The notes beneath the pieces were generated by a model. It made no database searches and had not been told where the DNA came from. It saw only the letters and a program-made list of their open reading frames with translations. A stretch of DNA of 64,000 nt from Leeuwenhoekiella blandensis MED217 (lineage in GTDB: Bacteria; Bacteroidota; Bacteroidia; Flavobacteriales; Flavobacteriaceae), in assembly GCF_000152985.1 (NCBI RefSeq), contig NZ_CH672395.1, forward strand, positions 4,065,823 through 4,129,822, given 5' to 3'. Both the position numbers and the translations under genes were made by a program. Shown piece after piece: positions 16,533-23,687 of the stretch. Each line of letters opens with the position of its first letter. Positions within the stretch are counted from its first letter, which is position 1.

Positions 16533-16553
16533 TTTTCAGCATTTTACTGAAAA
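16533..16553. promoter_or_regulatory. Inverted repeat TTTTCAG-N7-CTGAAAA upstream of hemA
   Basis: This perfect 7-bp inverted repeat is centred about 100 bases upstream of the hemA ATG, in the divergent promoter region. It is a possible binding site for the adjacent regulator. Confidence 0.4.
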
Positions 16554-16622
16554 ATACCCGCTTTTATTCGGTCATCGTTAAAAATCATACCTCTAGCGTT
16601 ATTTTTTGAGTTATTCTCGAAA

Positions 16623-16630
16623 TACATTTG
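16623..16630 (+). promoter_or_regulatory. -7 element TACATTTG of the haem operon
   Basis: This is an exact TAnnTTTG match ending 11 bases before the hemA ATG. A TTG at 16606-16608 lies 14 bases upstream, which is shorter than the usual spacing. Confidence 0.5.
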
Positions 16631-16641
16631 CACCCGAACTT

Positions 16642-17907
16642 ATGAATACAAACGGCAAACGACATTTTTATCCGGCTTATCCCGGTGATTTTTTCGCCAT
16701 TGGCTTAAGCTATTTAAAAGCAGATGCTGAGACGCGCGGGCATTTTAGTGTTGACAGTACCATTCAAGAAGCGATTTTAAAGCGCGCTCACGAGGAAGGT
16801 ATTGAAGGCCTGAGTATCATTTCTACCTGTAACCGTACCGAATTGTATGGTTTTGCTCACGAACCTTTAGATCTCATCAAATTACTTTGCGAGCATACGC
16901 GTGGGACGATCGAAGAATTTAAAGCGGTTTCTTATGAGTATAAAAATGAGCAAGCCGTTGAGCATCTTTTTAAAGTAGGCACCGGTCTTGACAGTCAGAT
17001 TCTAGGAGATTTTGAAATTATAAGTCAGTTGAAAAGTGGTTTCAAGCGCGCTAAAAAGCTCAATCTGGTCAATCCGTTTATGGAGCGTTTGATCAATGCC
17101 GTGATTCAGGCGAGTAAGCGCATAAAAAATGAAACCAATATTTCTAGCGGAGCAACTTCAGTAAGTTTTGCTTCGGTTCAATATATTTTATCGCGTGTTC
17201 CTTTTATTTCAGAAAAGAATATTCTCCTTTTCGGAACCGGTAAAATTGGGCGCAATACCTGTGAAAACTTGGTAAAACACACCAAAAACGATCACATCAC
17301 GCTCATCAACCGCACCAAAGACAAGGCAGAACGCATCGCGGGGAAATTTAATCTTATTGTAAAAGATTACGCAGACATTCAGTCTGAAATCGCACAAACC
17401 GATGTCTTGATCGTTGCCACCGGCGCACAAAAACCTACCATTTCTAAAGAGCTTTTGTACCTTAAAAAGCCTTTGCTTATTCTCGACCTTAGTATTCCTA
17501 AAAACGTGAATGAGAATGTTGAAGAGGTTGAAGGCGTAAGTCTTGTGCATCTGGATCAACTTTCAAAAATTACCAACGATACGCTCAACCGCCGCAAAAA
17601 ACAATTGCCGCAAGCGCAAGCAATCATTACCGAAATTCAAGATGAATTTTACGAGTGGTTGACCACGCGTCAATTTGCACCCACAATTAAAGCGCTTAAA
17701 TTGAAGTTGGCCGATTTTAAAGATGGCGAGATTGACAACCAGCGCAAAAAGATCGATGGCTTTAATGAAGAACAAGCCGAAATCATAAGCGAGCGCATCA
17801 TTCAAAAAATTACTACTCAGTTTGCAAAACACTTAAAAACTGAAGACTTTTCTACTACCGAAAGTCTTGAGTTGATTCAAAAAGTGTTCAAACTTCAAAA
17901 CTACTAA
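16642..17907 (+). CDS. hemA: Glutamyl-tRNA reductase
   Basis: This 421-residue enzyme reduces glutamyl-tRNA(Glu) to glutamate-1-semialdehyde with NADPH, the first committed step of C5-pathway haem synthesis. The catalytic Cys63 is in ISTCNRTELYG, the substrate pocket is in the GTGLDSQILGD block, and the Rossmann NADPH site is LLFGTGKIGRN. A C-terminal dimerisation helix region follows. The ATG at 16642 is chosen; the frame extends to a TTG at 16606, but that TTG overlaps the likely promoter. It heads the hem operon, with hemC following after three bases. Confidence 0.95.
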   Translation: MNTNGKRHFYPAYPGDFFAIGLSYLKADAETRGHFSVDSTIQEAILKRAHEEGIEGLSIISTCNRTELYGFAHEPLDLIKLLCEHTRGTIEEFKAVSYEYKNEQAVEHLFKVGTGLDSQILGDFEIISQLKSGFKRAKKLNLVNPFMERLINAVIQASKRIKNETNISSGATSVSFASVQYILSRVPFISEKNILLFGTGKIGRNTCENLVKHTKNDHITLINRTKDKAERIAGKFNLIVKDYADIQSEIAQTDVLIVATGAQKPTISKELLYLKKPLLILDLSIPKNVNENVEEVEGVSLVHLDQLSKITNDTLNRRKKQLPQAQAIITEIQDEFYEWLTTRQFAPTIKALKLKLADFKDGEIDNQRKKIDGFNEEQAEIISERIIQKITTQFAKHLKTEDFSTTESLELIQKVFKLQNY

Positions 17908-17910
17908 GCT

Positions 17911-18828
17911 TTGGCAAAAACCATACGCATAGGTACCCGCGACAGCGAGTTAGCGCTCTGGCAGGCACATACCGTACAGGATCAATTGGAAAACTTAGGT
18001 TATAAAACCGAGTTGATTTCAGTTAAATCAACCGGAGATCTTATCCTTGACAAACCGCTTTATGAACTAGGAATCACCGGTATTTTCACCAAGACTTTAG
18101 ATGTTGCAATGATCAATGGCGATGTAGATATCGCGGTGCATTCTATGAAAGATGTTCCTACACAACTTCCAAACGGTATTGTGCAAGGTGCGGTTTTACC
18201 TCGCGCTGCTACCGAAGATATTTTTGTCTTTAAAAAAGATAAAAACGCTACAGATTTTACTAAATCTGTTACCATTGCTACGGGAAGTTTACGCCGCAAA
18301 GCGCAATGGCTTAACAAATACCCAAAGCACCAGGTAGTTGATCTACGCGGAAACGTGAACACACGCCTTCAAAAAGTAGCCGATAATGATTGGGCGGGAG
18401 CTGTGTTTGCAAAAGCAGGTTTAGAACGCATTAACTTGAAGCCCGAAAATCACGAAGTTTTAGACTGGATGATTCCTGCTCCGGCGCAAGGTGCAATGGT
18501 GATCGCAGTAATGGATAATGATGCCTTTTGCAAAGAAGCTTGTGCAAAACTCAATGATGCTGATGCAGCGCTAACCACAAAAGTAGAGCGCGAATTTCTT
18601 CGGAAATTAGAAGGAGGTTGTACTGCTCCTATTGGCGCGATCGCAAAAATTGAAGACGACCATATTCATTTTCACGGAGCGCTTTTCAGTCTGGATGGAA
18701 CTCAAAAATTAGAGATCAAAGAAAGTATTCCGGTATCAGAATGTCTGGATTTTGGTGCGCTGTGTGCTTTAAAAATTTTGGAAGAAGGCGGCCGCGAATT
18801 GATGGAAGCTATTAAGAAAGAACTTTAA
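17911..18828 (+). CDS. hemC: Hydroxymethylbilane synthase (porphobilinogen deaminase)
   Basis: This 305-residue enzyme condenses four porphobilinogens to hydroxymethylbilane. Cys237 in LEGGCTAPIG carries the dipyrromethane cofactor, and Asp81 in HSMKDVP is the catalytic acid. The Arg-rich TGSLRRKAQW and DLRGNVNTRL blocks are intact. It starts with TTG at 17911, three bases after the hemA stop, so translation is probably coupled. Normally hemD would follow at once, but here a DUF559 unit begins two bases after the stop codon. Confidence 0.95.
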   Translation: MAKTIRIGTRDSELALWQAHTVQDQLENLGYKTELISVKSTGDLILDKPLYELGITGIFTKTLDVAMINGDVDIAVHSMKDVPTQLPNGIVQGAVLPRAATEDIFVFKKDKNATDFTKSVTIATGSLRRKAQWLNKYPKHQVVDLRGNVNTRLQKVADNDWAGAVFAKAGLERINLKPENHEVLDWMIPAPAQGAMVIAVMDNDAFCKEACAKLNDADAALTTKVEREFLRKLEGGCTAPIGAIAKIEDDHIHFHGALFSLDGTQKLEIKESIPVSECLDFGALCALKILEEGGRELMEAIKKEL

Positions 18829-18830
18829 AA

Positions 18831-18869
18831 CCTCTCATCCTCAATCCTTCTCCCAAAGGAGAAGGAAGC
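18831..18869 (+). repeat. Left inverted end of the DUF559 element
   Basis: It begins CCTCTCATCC and holds a perfect hairpin (CCTTCTCC, loop CAAA, GGAGAAGG; 18846-18865). The right arm supplies a Shine-Dalgarno-like AAAGGAG about 12 bases before the ATG at 18874. Confidence 0.7.
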
Positions 18870-18873
18870 CCTT

Positions 18874-19926
18874 ATGAAAAGAAGCAATCACATAAAACTT
18901 GCGCGCTTGCTTAGACAAGACTCAACCGAAGTAGAAAAGGTGCTTTGGGAATTGCTTCGTGATCGTAAAATAAACGGACTAAAATTTAGAAGGCAACATC
19001 CTTTAAAAAGTTATATCGTTGATTTTTTCTGTTATGAATTAAAACTAATTATCGAGCTAGACGGTGGTTATCATAATCATCCAGAACAAAAGGAAAAGGA
19101 TGAAATTAGAGATTTACATTTGAAAGCCCTTGGCTACAAGGTACTGCGTTTTTCAAACACAACAGTTTTAAAAGAACCTAAGGTTATTACAGATACAATT
19201 GCAGAATATAAAAGTTCTAAAGTGAATCGTTCCGCTCCCCTCTCCGTCGGGAGAGGGGCCGGGGGTGAGGGAAAAAGCATTCTTTCCACTAAAAAACTCA
19301 CCTCTGCCCAAAAGAATTTGATCTTGGGTGCTGGTTTTTCGGTGGTTGAATATGATGCGATTCAAATTGAATTTCTAGATGTTGAATTTCCGAAGAATTT
19401 AGAAAATCTGATTTTCACGAGTAAAAATGGGGTTCAGGCTTTTTTAAAGATGCAACCCGATCTGAATACCGAATCTTTTAGCTGTTTTTGCGTAGGTTCT
19501 AAAACCGAAAGTTCCTTAATGAAAAAAGGTTTGAATGTGGTGAAAACTGCTCAAAATGCAGCAGATTTAGCCGATTTCATCGTGAAAAACTATCAAAATG
19601 AGCATTTTTCCTTCTTTTGCAGCACAATAAGAAGAAACGAACTTCCGGAACATTTGACTAAAAATCAAGTGCCTTTTGAGGAAATCGTTTGCTATAAAAC
19701 ACAGCTCAATACGAAAGAATTTAAACAGGAATTTGACGCCGTTCTTTTTTTCAGTCCGTCTGGAGTACAAAGTTTTTCGGCTGTAAATAATTTTAAGAAT
19801 ATGCTTTCGGTTTGCATTGGTAACACCACCGCTGCCGAAGTTCAACAACATACCCAAAACGTTACCGTTGCCAATGCCACTACCATCGAGAGTGTTATTG
19901 CGCGGGCGGTAAAGGCTTTAAACTAA
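18874..19926 (+). CDS. hemD: DUF559 endonuclease-like domain fused to uroporphyrinogen-III synthase (HemD)
   Basis: This 350-residue predicted fusion has two parts. Residues 1-117 are a DUF559 domain (Vsr/PD-(D/E)XK-like), with Asp50 in YIVDFFCYE and Glu61-x-Asp63 in IIELDGGYHNH. Residues 118-133 are translated from a GC-rich palindromic repeat (APLSVGRGAGGEG). Residues from 134 are a full-length HemD (about 217 residues; SILSTKKLTSAQKN start, FTSKNGVQAF, CVGSKTESSL, FFSPSGVQSF, CIGNTTAAEV), which cyclises hydroxymethylbilane to uroporphyrinogen III. No ATG or GTG in frame precedes the HemD part inside the repeat. HemD must therefore be made as a fusion, be processed, or start at a weak codon such as TTG at about 19318. 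Confidence 0.88.
   Translation: MKRSNHIKLARLLRQDSTEVEKVLWELLRDRKINGLKFRRQHPLKSYIVDFFCYELKLIIELDGGYHNHPEQKEKDEIRDLHLKALGYKVLRFSNTTVLKEPKVITDTIAEYKSSKVNRSAPLSVGRGAGGEGKSILSTKKLTSAQKNLILGAGFSVVEYDAIQIEFLDVEFPKNLENLIFTSKNGVQAFLKMQPDLNTESFSCFCVGSKTESSLMKKGLNVVKTAQNAADLADFIVKNYQNEHFSFFCSTIRRNELPEHLTKNQVPFEEIVCYKTQLNTKEFKQEFDAVLFFSPSGVQSFSAVNNFKNMLSVCIGNTTAAEVQQHTQNVTVANATTIESVIARAVKALN
19234..19270 (-). repeat. Right inverted end of the DUF559 element
   Basis: It contains a perfect 9-bp hairpin (CCCCTCTCC, loop GTCG, GGAGAGGGG; 19237-19258) followed by GGGGGTGAGG. Its reverse complement aligns with the left end along almost the whole length. Confidence 0.7.
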
Positions 19927-19950
19927 CCTCGGGTGCGCTCGAGACGACAA
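19927..19950 (+). repeat. Short CTCG...CTCGAG repeat between hemD and hemE
   Basis: CCTCGGGTGCGCTCGAG followed by ACGACAA resembles a CTCGAnTGCGCTCGAG-type palindrome that I recall as dispersed in flavobacterial genomes. It fills most of the 33-base hemD-hemE gap. Confidence 0.4.
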
Positions 19951-19959
19951 GAAACTATT

Positions 19960-20991
19960 ATGATCAAGAACGATTTATTTTTAAGAGCATTAAAAGGAGA
20001 AACGGTAGAGCGCCCTCCGGTGTGGATGATGCGTCAAGCGGGACGTTATTTACCCGAATTTCAAGAGATCAAAGCGAAATACGACTTTTTTACCCGTTGC
20101 CAAACTCCAGAGCTTGCCAGCGAGATCACCGTGCAACCCATACGCCGTTATGGGATGGACGCCGCGATTTTATTCAGTGATATTTTGGTGATTCCGCAGG
20201 CGATGAATATTCACGTGGAGATGAAGCCGGGCATTGGGCCGTGGTTGCCAGACCCTATTCGCTCTCACAAAGATCTAGAGCGTGTGATCGTACCAGATAT
20301 TAATGACACGCTGGGTTATGTGATGGACGCCATCAAAATGACCAAGGAGAAACTCAACGACGAGATTCCGTTGATTGGTTTTGCTGGGAGTCCGTGGACG
20401 ATCTTGTGTTATTGTGTGCAAGGTCAAGGTTCAAAAAACTTTGATATCGCAAAAGAATTTTGCTTTACTCAACCCGAAGCTGCACACGCACTGCTTCAGA
20501 AAATCACAGACACCACAATTTTATATTTAAAAGAAAAGGTAAAAGCCGGAGTGAATGCTGTTCAGGTTTTTGACAGCTGGGGCGGAATGCTTTCACCGGT
20601 GGATTATCAAGAATTCAGTTGGCAATACATTCAACAGATCATTGACGCTTTAAAAGAAGAAATTCCGGTGATTGCTTTTGGAAAAGGCTGTTGGTTTGCG
20701 CTGGGCGAAATGGCAAAAAGTGGCGCTTCAGCCTTAGGTGTAGATTGGACCTGCAGCCCACGAAATGCACGCTACTTAACCGGTGGAAATATTACGCTTC
20801 AAGGAAACTTTGACCCGACACGCTTGTTTTCGCCTCCGGCGGAAATCAAACGTATGGTTACCGAAATGATCAACGCTTTTGGAAAAGATAAATACATTGT
20901 GAATTTAGGTCACGGTATTCTACCGAATATTCCGCTGGAAAATGCCGGTGCGTTTATTGAAGCCGTAAAAGAATACAAAGCAGAACGATGA
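19960..20991 (+). CDS. hemE: Uroporphyrinogen decarboxylase
   Basis: This 343-residue enzyme removes four carboxyl groups from uroporphyrinogen III to give coproporphyrinogen III. The active-site loop near the start, [17 protein letters not shown], is canonical, as are [11 protein letters not shown] (with the catalytic Asp), GFAGSPWTI and GNFDPTRL. The ATG at 19960 is chosen over an in-frame upstream extension that runs through the short CTCGAG repeat. The stop overlaps the next start by four bases (ATGA), so translation is coupled. Confidence 0.95.
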   Translation: MIKNDLFLRALKGETVERPPVWMMRQAGRYLPEFQEIKAKYDFFTRCQTPELASEITVQPIRRYGMDAAILFSDILVIPQAMNIHVEMKPGIGPWLPDPIRSHKDLERVIVPDINDTLGYVMDAIKMTKEKLNDEIPLIGFAGSPWTILCYCVQGQGSKNFDIAKEFCFTQPEAAHALLQKITDTTILYLKEKVKAGVNAVQVFDSWGGMLSPVDYQEFSWQYIQQIIDALKEEIPVIAFGKGCWFALGEMAKSGASALGVDWTCSPRNARYLTGGNITLQGNFDPTRLFSPPAEIKRMVTEMINAFGKDKYIVNLGHGILPNIPLENAGAFIEAVKEYKAER

Positions 20992-21476
20992 GCATTCGAG
21001 CCCGTTTAAAGGCCCTGAGCTTGCCTCAGCTTTTCAAATTGGCTCGCTTATTCCTGAAAAATCCGGAATATGTTTTTTTAACGGCGCGGGCTTCAAAAAA
21101 AGCCTTACAAATTGCCACAACGCACTACGGAGACACCCATCATAAAAGCAATCCTGCCAATGCATTTAGACACGCACTGTGGACTGTTTTATTGGGTCAG
21201 GCGGTTTATCAAAAAACAGGAAGTCTAAGAGAAGCGCAAAACTGGGCAAAACAATTTACAGATTTGCACGAGCAGCTTTTTGTAAATCGCAAAGCAGACC
21301 GAACGATGGATTTGCACAATAATAGTTTTGGTATTCAAGCGCTGCGGCTTTTTGCTGCCAAACCGCAAGAAGAAGCAGTTATGTTTTTACAGGAAGCGGC
21401 TAAAAATGCAGTTCAAATACGCAATGCAAAAGATGCTGAAGCGTATCCCAATAAATTGATTTATCTTTCAAAGTAA
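20988..21476 (+). CDS. Uncharacterised DUF6973-like protein in the haem operon
   Basis: This 162-residue soluble protein has a central conserved block, [16 protein letters not shown], and later DLHNNSFGI, with several His, Asn and Asp residues that could form a metal or catalytic site. I associate this pattern with DUF6973, which has no known function. It overlaps hemE by four bases and the following membrane-protein gene by one base, so it is translated with them. A role in haem supply or membrane delivery is guesswork from position. Confidence 0.75.
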   Translation: MSIRARLKALSLPQLFKLARLFLKNPEYVFLTARASKKALQIATTHYGDTHHKSNPANAFRHALWTVLLGQAVYQKTGSLREAQNWAKQFTDLHEQLFVNRKADRTMDLHNNSFGIQALRLFAAKPQEEAVMFLQEAAKNAVQIRNAKDAEAYPNKLIYLSK

Positions 21477-22216
21477 TGATCAAAGCACTACTATCTGGAC
21501 TTTTTGCTTACAAAGAAGCGCTGCCGTTGATAGGTAAGCTCAAACTTTGGAAATACTTTGCTGTTCCTATGCTTATTAGCTTCATAACAGCTTTGATCAT
21601 AGGCTTTAGCGCTTACGGGTTTTCTGATAATTTGGGCGCTTTTATCGCAAAGCTTTGGGTTTGGGAATGGGGTGCAGCAACCGTGCGTACGCTTAGCGAT
21701 ATCGCCGGGGCACTTATCATAATCGCTTTGGGACTCATCGCTTATAAACATATTATTATGGCATTTTCGGCGCCGTTTATGAGTCCGGTTTCAGAAAAGA
21801 TCGAAGCCTATTTATATGCCGGCGTTCATCAACACCGCGATACTTCAAATGCAGGTCAGCTCGTACGCGGAATCAAAATCAACCTACGTAATCTTGCTTG
21901 GGAACTGCTTTTGAGCATTCCGCTTTTGCTTCTGAGTCTGATTCCCGTTGTTGGCATTCTTGCAACCGCAAGCCTCTTCCTGATTCAGGCGTATTATGCC
22001 GGATTTGGAAATATGGATTATACGCTGGAACGCCATTTTCGCTATCGCGAAAGCATTAACTTTGTAAAAGCCCATCGCGGTTTTGCGATAGGCAACGGTA
22101 TCGTTTTTATGCTGTTTTTATTGATTCCCGTTATCGGGATTATTTTGGTTTTGCCCATTTCGGTTACGGCCGCAAGCAAAACAACGCTTGAACTATTAGA
22201 CCAAAAAAAATCATGA
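21476..22216 (+). CDS. EI24/CysZ-like membrane protein
   Basis: This 246-residue protein has about six hydrophobic helices and the EI24 pattern: an amphipathic N-terminus (LLSGLFAYKEALPLI), FSAPFMSPVSEKIEAYL after the second helix pair, and FGNMDYTLERHFRYRE before the last helices. CysZ relatives transport sulfate, but no cysteine genes are near, and the position between hemE and hemF suggests a different or accessory job. The start overlaps the preceding stop by one base, and the stop overlaps the acetyltransferase start by four. Confidence 0.82.
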   Translation: MIKALLSGLFAYKEALPLIGKLKLWKYFAVPMLISFITALIIGFSAYGFSDNLGAFIAKLWVWEWGAATVRTLSDIAGALIIIALGLIAYKHIIMAFSAPFMSPVSEKIEAYLYAGVHQHRDTSNAGQLVRGIKINLRNLAWELLLSIPLLLLSLIPVVGILATASLFLIQAYYAGFGNMDYTLERHFRYRESINFVKAHRGFAIGNGIVFMLFLLIPVIGIILVLPISVTAASKTTLELLDQKKS

Positions 22217-22743
22217 GTGAAGCACCAGAATTTGAATTGAGGCTGCTGGCAACCGAAGATGCCAAAGCCTTGTACACCTTATTCAAAGAAAATAAAGATT
22301 CTTTTAAAACGTATTTTCCGCAGACGTATAAACAGACTAAAACGATCAAAGCCTCTAAAGCCTTGATCGAGGAAACGCTAAATATGGCTGAACGTAAATC
22401 GGCTTTCTATTTTGGTTTACACACGGTAATTCACCCGGAACTGGCAGGCTTAATCATTCTTAAAGAAGTAGACCACGAGCATCACGAGGGAGAGATCGCC
22501 TACTGTATAGCCAAACGTTTTAGAGGACGCGGGTGGGTGTCGCAAGCTGTAAAGCAAGTTGCAGATTTTGGATACATCAATCATCAAATACGAACGTATA
22601 AAATCATTACTCACAGCAGTAATGAAAAGAGTATTCTCGTTGCAGAACGCAATGGTTTTACCTGGCACAGTACGTTAGAAAACGAATTCAAACCCTTACA
22701 AGGGAAAGCTCAGGATATGGAGCTTTACATATTAAAAAAATAA
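22213..22743 (+). CDS. GNAT-family N-acetyltransferase (RimJ/RimL type)
   Basis: This 176-residue protein has the GNAT fold: FELRLLATEDAKALYTLF at the start, GEIAYCIAKRFRGRGWVSQAVKQV as the acetyl-CoA-binding motif A (the RGRGWVSQA loop), and HSSNEKSILVAERNGF as the last conserved block. RimL-like enzymes acetylate protein N-termini or small amines using acetyl-CoA. The target is unknown. The gene is translationally coupled to the EI24 gene and ends three bases before hemF. Confidence 0.88.
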   Translation: MSEAPEFELRLLATEDAKALYTLFKENKDSFKTYFPQTYKQTKTIKASKALIEETLNMAERKSAFYFGLHTVIHPELAGLIILKEVDHEHHEGEIAYCIAKRFRGRGWVSQAVKQVADFGYINHQIRTYKIITHSSNEKSILVAERNGFTWHSTLENEFKPLQGKAQDMELYILKK

Positions 22744-22746
22744 GGA

Positions 22747-23649
22747 ATGAAAGAGCAGTTTGTAAGCTATATCAAAAACTTACAAGACCAGATCACTTCA
22801 AAACTTGAAGCTATAGATGGCAAGGCAACTTTTAAAGAAGACCTGTGGAAACGTGCTGAAGGCGGTGGTGGCAGAACCCGCGTGATCGAAGATGGAAATG
22901 TGATCGAGAAAGGCGGCGTTAATATCTCTGAAGTACACGGCCCATTAGCCCCGGCGATGCAACAGTATTTTAATGTAGGCGATGTAGATTTTTTTGCCTG
23001 TGGTCTTAGTCTCGTCATTCATCCTAAAAATCCGTATGCTCCAACGGTACACGCCAATTGGCGGTATTTTGAAATGCTTGACAAAGCCGGAAACCTGGTC
23101 GATTCTTGGTTTGGGGGTGGGCAAGACCTGACTCCTTATTATCTTTTTGAAGAAGATGCGCAGCATTTTCACCAGACGTGTAAAACAGCTTGTGACAAAC
23201 ACGATCCAGAGTTTTATCCGCAGTATAAAATGCGCTGTGATGAGTATTTCTACAACGCCCATCGTGGAGAAGCTCGTGGTCTTGGTGGTTTATTTTTTGA
23301 CTACCTCAAAGCTACAGATGAACGCTCGATGCAAGACTGGTATAACTTCGTAACAGAGGTTGGCGATAGTTTTCTCACAGCCTACGCTCCTATTTTAGAA
23401 AAGCGAAAGGATCTAGCCTACGGCGAAAAAGAACGCGATTGGCAAGAAGTGCGTCGTGGTCGTTATGTAGAATTTAATCTCGTTCACGACAAAGGCACAC
23501 TTTTCGGCTTAAAAACAAACGGAAGAATTGAAAGTATATTGATGAGTCTTCCGCCCGCGGTGCAGTGGCGCTACGATCATCATCCCGAGCCGGGAAGCCC
23601 CGAAGAAAAGTTGGTAGACGTTTTAGAAAATCCTAAGGATTGGGTTTAA
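22747..23649 (+). CDS. hemF: Oxygen-dependent coproporphyrinogen III oxidase
   Basis: This 300-residue cytosolic enzyme uses O2 to decarboxylate two propionates of coproporphyrinogen III, giving protoporphyrinogen IX. Signature segments are EGGGGRTRVIEDG near the start, HPKNPYAPTVHANWRYFE, WFGGGQDLTPYY, HRGEARGLGGLFFDY, RGRYVEFNLVHDKGT and SLPPAVQWRYDH. All are complete and the length is typical. Using HemF instead of anaerobic HemN fits aerobic growth. It sits 3 bases after the GNAT gene in the hem operon. Confidence 0.96.
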   Translation: MKEQFVSYIKNLQDQITSKLEAIDGKATFKEDLWKRAEGGGGRTRVIEDGNVIEKGGVNISEVHGPLAPAMQQYFNVGDVDFFACGLSLVIHPKNPYAPTVHANWRYFEMLDKAGNLVDSWFGGGQDLTPYYLFEEDAQHFHQTCKTACDKHDPEFYPQYKMRCDEYFYNAHRGEARGLGGLFFDYLKATDERSMQDWYNFVTEVGDSFLTAYAPILEKRKDLAYGEKERDWQEVRRGRYVEFNLVHDKGTLFGLKTNGRIESILMSLPPAVQWRYDHHPEPGSPEEKLVDVLENPKDWV

Positions 23650-23687
23650 TAAAAAAATTGCAATAAGAATTAAGAAAAAAGAATATT

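Larger units (their letters stand above)
18831..19270 (+). mobile_element. Compact DUF559-encoding element with hairpin-bearing inverted ends
   Basis: This unit of about 440 bp lies exactly between hemC and the HemD-coding part. Its ends (18831-18869 and 19234-19270) are inverted copies of each other at most positions, both starting CCTC outermost and ending AGC, and each contains a perfect hairpin. The interior encodes a Vsr-like DUF559 domain. The AT-rich interior contrasts with the GC-rich ends. That it moves as a unit is inferred from the precise boundaries and from my recollection that DUF559 ORFs with such ends are scattered in Bacteroidota genomes. Confidence 0.65.

Noticed and set aside
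19270-19330. Independent start codon for HemD alone
   Set aside because: Only TTG codons near 19318 are in frame, which would remove the conserved first strand. The fusion frame is open, so I annotate one fusion CDS and note the alternative.
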